64,000 nucleotides of DNA, taken from Clostridia bacterium (GTDB taxonomy: Bacteria; Bacillota; Clostridia; CAKSNL01; HGM11501). The notes beneath the pieces are model-generated. The model saw only the letters and a program-made list of their open reading frames with translations, ran no database searches and was not told the DNA's origin. Location: assembly GCA_017411325.1 (NCBI GenBank), contig JAFQQJ010000015.1, positions 50,815 through 114,814 of the forward strand, written 5' to 3'. Every line of letters begins with the position of its first letter. Within the stretch, counting starts at the first letter, position 1. Positions 42,803-49,953 of this stretch are shown here, in pieces. The position numbers and the translations under genes were made by a program.

Positions 42803-45007
42803 TTATATACACGCATCCGGATTAACGGATGTTACTCTGTCTACTACAAGCTGCCTGAAATCAGGTGACAGCATTGCGAAAAATGCAGTAAAGCCCGTCA
42901 CTCTGACAACCAAATCGGGATACTTGAACGGATCCTTATGTGCTTCAAGTATCTTTTTGGCATCAATGATGTTAATATTAAGCAAAGTATTTCCCGTATT
43001 CATAATAGTTTTAATCATTGCTGCCATTTTGTCTATGCCTTCTTCGTCATTGACAATTCCCGGGTCAAATTCAAGCTGAACCGGAGCGCAGTTGCCGTAG
43101 CCCGGCTGAATAGCTCCGATGGAATTGCACATTGCGGAAACCGCACCGTCTTTTCTGAAACCGCCGTTGGGATTTGCGCCGTGGTTTATCGCATCATAAG
43201 CCTTTCTTCCGTTAGGCGTGGCTGAAACAGTTTTTCCAAGGCCTATTGTATTTGACCAGGAGAAAAATCCGGGAATGAAATTAATACCGGGATGCTGATT
43301 GTTAAGGTCTCTTACAAGCTCCGTATAAAGCTCGCTTATCTTCTTAGCCCAGTCATCGCCCAACGTATCGCCTCCGCAGTAGCGCTGGCTGTTTTGAAGC
43401 ATTATGCGGATATATTCTCCGTCTTTGCCGGAAAAGTTCTCTTCCAAGTGTTTTGTTAGCTCGTCGAAAGTGATTTTACCTTCGAGCTCGACTCTCTGCT
43501 GACAGGCAGCAAAACTATCTGCAACAACGGCAATTCCGCTTCCGTCAACGCACATATTGTAATAGTTTGCTCCTCCGTCTGTTATGTTTACTCCTTTTTC
43601 AATAAGACCGTGCTGGAAAAGGTTTAATATAAGCTCCGGCTGGCTTTTGGTCTGATATTTTAAGTGATGCATAATTCCGTTTCCGGTTGCATCAACCGCG
43701 GCCTTCAAGTGCATCTTGTAAAGCTTCCAGAGCTCCTCTGTGGACTTAACGTTTGACGCTATCATATCGTAATAAGCAACCTCGAAAACCTTGGCAAGGT
43801 TGATTTTAACCGTATCGTTCATGGTGTATTCCAAGCCCGGCATACACATCCAGTGGCAACCTGCCGCAACACGTTTTCTTGCAAGCTCCAGAGGATATCC
43901 GCATTTCATAAATCCTTCGGCAAGAGCTGTGTCTGATGAATATCTTGGCCATCCCTGCTTATTTTTGAAAAGATAATAAACTGATTTTTTGAAAAATTCT
44001 TCATCAAGGTTATCGTGCACGCGGATGGTTAAGTTGCACGCAATATTGATTTTATCAGCAGCATCTAAACAAAGATAAGAAATTTTAGATGTCATATCCC
44101 TGCCCTCTGCGTCGGGGCCTCCAAGCTGAAAATAACGGCTGTCCTGCAAGAAAAGACAAGCAAGATAGAAAACGGCTTCATCGTCTGTCAGAATTCCTTT
44201 TTCTATATCTCTTTCATAATAAGGACGGAGCATTTCGTCAAGCTGTCCGCCTGCGCTTCCACGATTATACGTTCTTGAAAGCATACTGAACCAGCACATC
44301 CACTGTACCGCTTCGCGGAAGGTTTCAGGGGGCTCGGTAGCTGTCTTCACATTAACCTTTGCCATAGCATAAAGATTTTCTTTTAATTCGGGATTGGTCT
44401 CTTTTTCAGCAAGATACTCTATTTCAGTTGCCATACGGCGTAAGAATCGGATTATCGCTTCAACAACCTGAATTTCGCTGTCGTAAAATTCGCGGTGCGT
44501 TTCGTCGTGCAGTTCTCTTTGCTCTTTAAGCTTATGGAGTATGCCTCCCCATCCCAGTTTGAATCCTATTTCAAGGTCCGGCGTAAAATGGTGACAGTTA
44601 TCAATGCCGGAAATTATATTATACTTATCGAACAAAACCTTTAAGTCATCAAAAGGATAAGCAGGATTCCACTTGCAGGTAACAGGTCTCAATCTTTCTA
44701 AAAACAGAAATCCTTTTCCCACGAAAGCATCTAAAGGATCGCAGTATAACGGATGAGAGTCAAGTATCGCACAGTAATTCTCCGTCCATGCCTTATATCC
44801 GTAAATGGAACCGTTTTTGTGATTTGGCTTAAGCTTGTACTTGAATTCGTCCTGAACTATAAGACCGTAATCATCCTCGTTTGCACCACCGTTTCGTGCT
44901 TTTTCTTCCGTCTGCTCAACCTTTCTTTTACGGAGAAGTGCTATTCTTTTATCGTATGTAAATGTTTCATCAGCAGAAAACTTGTTTATAAATGTAAGTT
45001 CACTCAT
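42803..45007 (-). CDS. Glycyl radical enzyme with non-standard active-site motif
   Basis: 734 residues of the PFL/glycerol-dehydratase superfamily. The glycyl radical site is Gly705 in VRVTGFTAFF, 29 residues from the C-terminus as expected. The thiyl Cys is Cys384 in AAGCHWMCMPG. Characterised dehydratase, decarboxylase and lyase GREs have GCVE(P) here and PFL has ACCVS; this enzyme lacks the C+2 Glu and adds Cys388. The finger loop and the fold around ELARKRVAAGC and TMNDTVKINLAKVFE are otherwise family-like. Its activase is encoded 13 bp upstream, and sugar isomerases and dehydrogenases follow. Substrate unknown, probably sugar-derived. Oxygen sensitive. Confidence 0.9.
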   Translation of the reverse strand: MSELTFINKFSADETFTYDKRIALLRKRKVEQTEEKARNGGANEDDYGLIVQDEFKYKLKPNHKNGSIYGYKAWTENYCAILDSHPLYCDPLDAFVGKGFLFLERLRPVTCKWNPAYPFDDLKVLFDKYNIISGIDNCHHFTPDLEIGFKLGWGGILHKLKEQRELHDETHREFYDSEIQVVEAIIRFLRRMATEIEYLAEKETNPELKENLYAMAKVNVKTATEPPETFREAVQWMCWFSMLSRTYNRGSAGGQLDEMLRPYYERDIEKGILTDDEAVFYLACLFLQDSRYFQLGGPDAEGRDMTSKISYLCLDAADKINIACNLTIRVHDNLDEEFFKKSVYYLFKNKQGWPRYSSDTALAEGFMKCGYPLELARKRVAAGCHWMCMPGLEYTMNDTVKINLAKVFEVAYYDMIASNVKSTEELWKLYKMHLKAAVDATGNGIMHHLKYQTKSQPELILNLFQHGLIEKGVNITDGGANYYNMCVDGSGIAVVADSFAACQQRVELEGKITFDELTKHLEENFSGKDGEYIRIMLQNSQRYCGGDTLGDDWAKKISELYTELVRDLNNQHPGINFIPGFFSWSNTIGLGKTVSATPNGRKAYDAINHGANPNGGFRKDGAVSAMCNSIGAIQPGYGNCAPVQLEFDPGIVNDEEGIDKMAAMIKTIMNTGNTLLNINIIDAKKILEAHKDPFKYPDLVVRVTGFTAFFAMLSPDFRQLVVDRVTSVNPDACI

Positions 45008-45020
45008 AATTACACCCTCC

Positions 45021-45920
45021 TTAAATTATTTTATAAGTAATTTTCGTTTCATCAAGCAGTTCTTTTATTTCATTAAGGCGTTCTTTTCCGAAAGGTCTTG
45101 CGCTTTCAAAATCATTTTTCGCATCAAGCGCTTTATATTTTCCTTCTCCCAAAGGATTGTAGTTAAGTATTTCGTATCTTTTTAAGTTTTTAAGCCCCTT
45201 CAGGAAGGATGCAATCGCCTTTATATTTTCATTACTGTCTGTTGCGCCCGGAATGAGCGGAGTTCTTACTATGAAGGGAATATTTAGTTCGTCAAGTTTT
45301 TTGAGGTTGTCTATAATTTTAGAATTTACCGCACCGGTATATTTTACGTGCTTCTCTTCATCCCATATTTTAAGGTCGCACATAATAAAATCAACTTTTG
45401 AAAGAAGCTCTTTTGCATAATCGAAGGAAAAGCAAAGATTTGTTTCAACAGCCACTTTGATATCCTCTTTGTGGCATGCATCCGTAAGCTCTATGGCAAA
45501 ATCTTTCTGACATAAAACTTCACCGCCGGATAATGTGACCCCACCGCCTGATGAGTTGTAATACGCCTTGTCCTGCCTTACTTCTTTCAGGATATCGGAA
45601 ACGGACATTTCTTTTCCGCACATCATAAGAGCTTCGGCGTAGCAAGTATCAGCACATTTTCCGCAACCGATGCATTTGGTACGGTCAATTTTATGCTTGC
45701 CGTCAACCGTAATATGTGCTTTTTTGGGGCAGCTTTCAAAGCATTTTCCGCAGCCGATGCATTTCGATTCATAAAACAAAAGTTCTTTTTCTCTCCTGAT
45801 GGTTTCGGGATTGTGGCACCAGGTGCAGCTTAAATTGCATCCCTTGAAAAATACGGTAGTTCTTATACCCTCACCGTCAGTAAGCGAGAAACGCTGGATG
45901 TTGGTTATTATTCCTTTCAT
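45021..45920 (-). CDS. Glycyl radical enzyme activating enzyme (radical SAM)
   Basis: 299 residues. The radical-SAM CX3CX2C cluster is in GCNLSCTWCHNP near 27–38. Two extra [4Fe-4S] ferredoxin-type motifs, CIGCGKCFESCP and CIGCGKCADTCY, mark the dehydratase-type activases rather than PflA, which lacks them. SGGGVTLSGGEVL follows. It would abstract H from Gly705 of the adjacent enzyme. First gene of the operon; RBS GAGGGG. Confidence 0.95.
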   Translation of the reverse strand: MKGIITNIQRFSLTDGEGIRTTVFFKGCNLSCTWCHNPETIRREKELLFYESKCIGCGKCFESCPKKAHITVDGKHKIDRTKCIGCGKCADTCYAEALMMCGKEMSVSDILKEVRQDKAYYNSSGGGVTLSGGEVLCQKDFAIELTDACHKEDIKVAVETNLCFSFDYAKELLSKVDFIMCDLKIWDEEKHVKYTGAVNSKIIDNLKKLDELNIPFIVRTPLIPGATDSNENIKAIASFLKGLKNLKRYEILNYNPLGEGKYKALDAKNDFESARPFGKERLNEIKELLDETKITYKII

Positions 45921-45946
45921 ACTATCCCCTCTGTCACTTTTTCTTC

Positions 45947-45965
45947 ACTATCATAATACTATCAT
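45947..45965 (-). promoter_or_regulatory. 8-bp direct repeats in the activase promoter region
   Basis: ATGATAGT occurs twice on the minus strand (45958–45965 and 45947–45954) with an 11-bp period, one helical turn, between the activase and the divergent AraC gene. Only a weak promoter (TTTACT–17–TATTAT) is visible, as expected for an activator-dependent operon. Confidence 0.4.
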
Positions 45966-46059
45966 ATAAAAAATAAGTAAATGTCTAAAACATACATCAA
46001 ATTGTGTTTTTTGTACTTTTATCTTTTCAAAAACCCTTTAATAACAATAAAATACACTA

Positions 46060-46088
46060 TTGCATAATTGTCTTTAATGTGATAGAAT
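46060..46088 (+). promoter_or_regulatory. Promoter of the AraC regulator gene
   Basis: TTGCAT (46060–46065), 17-bp spacer, TAGAAT (46083–46088). Confidence 0.7.
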
Positions 46089-46111
46089 GTTTTAACAAAG
46101 GAGGTTTTCTT

Positions 46112-46984
46112 ATGCTTATAGGTAACATAGAGCCTTTCACAAGACAGGTTATAATATCGAATTTAAGTTCCCGCGTAAAAAACGATGTTTATAAAGAACT
46201 GCGCACTTCTGATTGCAGATTGTTTTACATATTAAACGGAAACGGAAGTATAAAAATTGAAGACACGGTTTATCCGTTGCATCAGGGATGTGCCATACTT
46301 TTTAAATCGGGCACAAGATATGTGTGGCAGCTTGATGAAAAAGGTATAAGCGCTCTTTTTGTGAACTTTGATTACACAATGAATTTTTCGAGCCATACCG
46401 CTTCCTTCCACCCTGTTCATTCGGAAAACTTTTCAGAAGAAGATATCCTTGAAATAATCAACTTTGAGGATGCGAAAATATTAAACACACCTGTTTATAT
46501 CAAAAACGCCACTTCAGTGGAAGCCAATTTAAGACTTCTGGCATCTGAGTATTACCTTAAAAACAACTATTCGCAGGAATACCTTTCCTCATGTCTTAAG
46601 TTTATTCTTATTACCCTTGTAAAAACGGCCGAGCTTACAGAAACAGCAGAAAAGAAAAAGAATTATGAAACGGTAAGAAAGGTTATTCAGTATATAGAAA
46701 ACAATTATCATCTTGATCTGACAAACGAAACCATCGGAGAATATTTTCACTTCAATCCTTCATATCTTAACAGAATTTTCAAAGAAAATACGGGAGATAC
46801 ACTTCACAACTTTCTGGTAAGATACAGGATGAACCTTGCAATGGATCTTCTTCACACAACAAATCTTCCGATAAACACCATAGTTTCAAATGTAGGTTTT
46901 TCGGATATCCCCCACTTTATAAAATCATTTAAAAAATTAACCGGAAAAACTCCCGGTGAATACAGAAATACAAATAAAAAATAA
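46112..46984 (+). CDS. AraC family transcriptional regulator
   Basis: 290 residues from ATG 46112, seven bases after AAAGGAGG; the ORF extends upstream but that part is the promoter. An N-terminal cupin sensor domain (FYILNGNGSIKIEDTVYPL) is followed by two helix-turn-helix motifs at the C-terminus (IGEYFHFNPSYLNRIFKENT, INTIVSNVGFSDIPHFIKSF). Divergent from the glycyl radical enzyme operon, which it probably activates in response to a sugar. Confidence 0.92.
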   Translation: MLIGNIEPFTRQVIISNLSSRVKNDVYKELRTSDCRLFYILNGNGSIKIEDTVYPLHQGCAILFKSGTRYVWQLDEKGISALFVNFDYTMNFSSHTASFHPVHSENFSEEDILEIINFEDAKILNTPVYIKNATSVEANLRLLASEYYLKNNYSQEYLSSCLKFILITLVKTAELTETAEKKKNYETVRKVIQYIENNYHLDLTNETIGEYFHFNPSYLNRIFKENTGDTLHNFLVRYRMNLAMDLLHTTNLPINTIVSNVGFSDIPHFIKSFKKLTGKTPGEYRNTNKK

Positions 46985-47013
46985 TCGCAGGCAACGCCTG
47001 CGATTATTTTTTA
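46981..47013. terminator. Bidirectional terminator between araC and a TIM-barrel gene
   Basis: 12-bp stem ATAATCGCAGGC / GCCTGCGATTAT with an AAC loop and T run. Confidence 0.9.
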
Positions 47014-47886
47014 TTCATTGTCAAGCTGTTCCAAATACTTCTTTAAATTAATATGTCCTCTGTCTATTGATTCTATCGGGTCTTCACATCCCTCAAATTC
47101 TATGCCGAGATTTCCCGCATAGCCTGCAAATCGAAGTGCTCTGAGGCACTGTTTAACTGGAACGCTTCCCTGACCTATTACGGTACCTCTCAGCCAGTTC
47201 CCTCCTCTTGTCGGGAAACAGCCTCCACCGGGATTGTGACCTTCTCCTGAATAGAAAATCATATCCTTGGCATGAACGTGGATTGCATAAGGTGCAAGGC
47301 GTGATACCGATAAAATAGGGTCAGAATCAGCGCAAAGGAAATTTCCCATATCAACCAAAAGACCGAAGTTTTCGTGATTTACGGCATTAAAATAACGTTC
47401 TAAACGCTCCGCATCCTGAACAACATATCCGTGATTTTCAACACAGGTTTTGATTCCTAATGTCTTTGCATATTCTGTAACAGTGCGGGTATTTTCAGCC
47501 ATTACGGGAAGCATATTATCAAAGCTCATAAGACCGTTCCCGAAAACCGGCTTCTGATAGGTTGCATCATGTCTCATTAAAGGTGCACCAAGTATAGATG
47601 CGATATCAAGCTGATTTTTGAGTATATCAAACTGATTATTAAAATCTTCGCCTTTTTTGTACATATCGGCACCGATTGTATATGCGGTCACTCCCATTCC
47701 GTAGGAATCAAGTCTTTCCTTAACCTCTTTTGCCTTTTCTTTTCTGGCAGAAAAGTCATCCCCCGGAATATCAATAAATTCCATTGCGGAAAAGCCCATT
47801 TCATGAGCTTTATCAACAACATCAAGAATTGTATGACCTTGCGTCAAATAACTACTGTAAGAATATGAGCTTACTGAAATTTTCAT
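47011..47886 (-). CDS. Sugar phosphate isomerase/epimerase (TIM barrel, B)
   Basis: 291 residues. Xylose-isomerase-like barrel with CVENHGYVV, LLVDMGNFLCADSDP, AIHVHAKDM and GIEFEGCEDP supplying the metal ligands. Its start overlaps the stop of the Gfo/Idh/MocA gene, so the two are coupled. Pairing of such barrels with Gfo/Idh/MocA dehydrogenases is typical for keto-sugar and keto-glycoside metabolism. Confidence 0.87.
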   Translation of the reverse strand: MKISVSSYSYSSYLTQGHTILDVVDKAHEMGFSAMEFIDIPGDDFSARKEKAKEVKERLDSYGMGVTAYTIGADMYKKGEDFNNQFDILKNQLDIASILGAPLMRHDATYQKPVFGNGLMSFDNMLPVMAENTRTVTEYAKTLGIKTCVENHGYVVQDAERLERYFNAVNHENFGLLVDMGNFLCADSDPILSVSRLAPYAIHVHAKDMIFYSGEGHNPGGGCFPTRGGNWLRGTVIGQGSVPVKQCLRALRFAGYAGNLGIEFEGCEDPIESIDRGHINLKKYLEQLDNE

Positions 47887-48953
47887 TTTATAATCACCTC
47901 ATGTCCTGCTCTTGCGGATTCGTAAATAGCATCAAGTATTTTCATTACTTCAACGCCGTCTTCCGCGGGAGACATACACTTTGTTTTATTTAAGCAGCAA
48001 TCAACAAAGTGATCCATTTCTGCTTTAAACATGCCTTTAGATTCTTTCATATGGTCAAGGTCCAAAAGCTGACTGTCTGACATAAATCCGTTTACATCGG
48101 AATGCAAAATGAGCTTTCCGTCGAGCAAATCAATTCCGCCCTTAGTTCCGTAAAGATTTCTTTCGCATTTAGGAGCCGCATTTATAGCATAGCTTGCTTC
48201 AAGCAACACTGTAGCACCATTATCGTAGCGAATTATTGCAACTGCACTGTCTTCAACATCGCAAACATCAGTTTCAGGATTAGCTCCTGCAGGCATCCAT
48301 GCAGCCTTTGTACGAAGCTTTGCGCGGCTTTCGTGAAGCAAATCATAAGTTGCTGCATAAACCGAAACAGGCTTAGGATTTCCCATAAGATAGCGTGTCA
48401 AATCGAGAGGATGTACTCCGATATCGATTACGGGGCCACCGCCTGAACGGGATTTATCCGAAAACCATCCCGAAGGATTTCCGTTTCTTCTTACATATGT
48501 AGCCTTGGCCATATAGATATCTCCAAGGTATCCCTTTTCAATAAAGTCCTTCGTAACTTTTGCTTCGTTTGAAAATCTTGTAACAAACCCAAGCATAAGA
48601 AGTTTTTTGTTTTTCTTTGCGGCTTCAAGCATTTCCTCTGCTTCTTTAGCATTCATAGCCATAGGCTTTTCGCAAAGTACATCAAGCCCTTTGTTTAATG
48701 CCATTATCGAACATTCGGCATGCGAACAGTTCCATACGCAAACGTCAACAGCATCAAGCTCTACATTTTCAAGCATTTCTTTTTCTGAAAGAAATGCTTT
48801 TTCTATTTTATATTTATCAGCCGTTGCTTTAAGTGTCGCTTCGTTAAAGTCGCAAATTGCCGCAATTTCAACATTCGGATTACTCATATAAGAATCAAGA
48901 TGCGCTTTCGCAATGTTTCCTGCGCCAACCATACCGATTCTTAACTTTTTCAT
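47883..48953 (-). CDS. Gfo/Idh/MocA family oxidoreductase (C)
   Basis: 356 residues. GMVGAGNIAKAH near 6–17 binds NAD(P), CEKPMAM near 93 holds the catalytic-region Lys, and GGGPVIDIGVHPLDLTRYL near 169–187 the conserved His. Flanked on both sides by TIM-barrel genes in one operon. Confidence 0.9.
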   Translation of the reverse strand: MKKLRIGMVGAGNIAKAHLDSYMSNPNVEIAAICDFNEATLKATADKYKIEKAFLSEKEMLENVELDAVDVCVWNCSHAECSIMALNKGLDVLCEKPMAMNAKEAEEMLEAAKKNKKLLMLGFVTRFSNEAKVTKDFIEKGYLGDIYMAKATYVRRNGNPSGWFSDKSRSGGGPVIDIGVHPLDLTRYLMGNPKPVSVYAATYDLLHESRAKLRTKAAWMPAGANPETDVCDVEDSAVAIIRYDNGATVLLEASYAINAAPKCERNLYGTKGGIDLLDGKLILHSDVNGFMSDSQLLDLDHMKESKGMFKAEMDHFVDCCLNKTKCMSPAEDGVEVMKILDAIYESARAGHEVIIK

Positions 48954-48973
48954 AAAATCAACCTCTTTCGGAA

Positions 48974-49828
48974 TTAATTTTCGCCGATTACTTTATTCAA
49001 GAAATTATACGCAGTAACAATATCCTTTTCAGGATCTGCTCCGCATTCTCTTTCTATTGTCAAAAAGCCCTTGTATCCGATTTCTTCAAGAGCTTTTAAG
49101 TACTCAGGGAAAGGTACGCTGCCTGTTCCGAGAGGAACTTCTTCAAAGCTCTGCACATTTTTGACATCTTCGGGAGCCTGGATTATTCCGTAAACATATT
49201 CGGGATTCTTATCGCAAAGCTTGTTTCCGTCCTTTGCGTGGGTGTGCACGATATAATCCTTTAAGTTATGAACCGCAGTTACGGGGTTGTCTCCGGTTAC
49301 CATTACAAGGTTAGCAGGGTCTAAATTTACAGCAACCCCCTTTGAGCCGAGTGAATCAAGAAAATCCTTTAATACGGCGCTTGTTTCGGGGCCGGTCTCT
49401 ATAGCGAAATGAGCATCTAAGCTGTCTGCAAACTCTGCAAGAGTATGGCAAGCCTCCTGCATAATTTTATATCTTTCGTGGTTTTTATCAGAAGGAACAA
49501 CACCAATGTGTGTTGTAACGATATCTGTCTCCAGCTCCTTTGCAAGGTAAAGGATTTTCTTGGACTGTTCAATTAATTCGGGATTAAGCTCTGCATTACC
49601 GAATCCTCTTCCGAGATCTCCGCAAAGAGCAGAGAAGCAAAGACCGTTATCTTTCACGAAGCTGAGAAGCTCTTTTGCCTTATCTCCTTTTAAGTTTTCG
49701 GGAGAGTTCTCTCCGTGGGTTGCATACATCTGAAGGCCGTTTGCACCGATTGCAGCAGCTCTCTTTATAGCATCTTTTGTAGGAAGGCGGAAAGATTCAA
49801 CCATTACGCCGATGGGAAATTTATACAT
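48974..49828 (-). CDS. Sugar phosphate isomerase/epimerase (TIM barrel, C)
   Basis: 284 residues. FAIETGPETSAVL, VNLDPANLVM, IVHTHAKDG and LTIERECGADP provide the metal-binding residues of the AP-endonuclease-2-like barrel. First gene of a three-gene operon; RBS AAAAGGAGAT. A -10 like TATAAA sits near 49859–49864 but the -35 is poor. Confidence 0.87.
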   Translation of the reverse strand: MYKFPIGVMVESFRLPTKDAIKRAAAIGANGLQMYATHGENSPENLKGDKAKELLSFVKDNGLCFSALCGDLGRGFGNAELNPELIEQSKKILYLAKELETDIVTTHIGVVPSDKNHERYKIMQEACHTLAEFADSLDAHFAIETGPETSAVLKDFLDSLGSKGVAVNLDPANLVMVTGDNPVTAVHNLKDYIVHTHAKDGNKLCDKNPEYVYGIIQAPEDVKNVQSFEEVPLGTGSVPFPEYLKALEEIGYKGFLTIERECGADPEKDIVTAYNFLNKVIGEN

Positions 49829-49925
49829 ATTTACATCTCCTTTTATTTTTCTTCAGTTTATACCAAATACATCTTTTTGTAAATAAACTATCTTGCTTAA
49901 AAATATAAAAATATTGCTATTTGAT

Positions 49926-49946
49926 AAAAGGCGGGCAATGCCCGCC
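49926..49946 (-). terminator. Terminator after the GH106-like gene
   Basis: GC-rich perfect stem GGCGGGC / GCCCGCC with a three-base loop and TTTTAT on the minus strand. Confidence 0.85.
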
Positions 49947-49953
49947 CTTATAA

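Noticed and set aside
46004..46111. Upstream extension of the AraC regulator ORF
   Set aside because: The stretch holds the -35/-10 and RBS of the gene; the AraC domain begins after ATG 46112.
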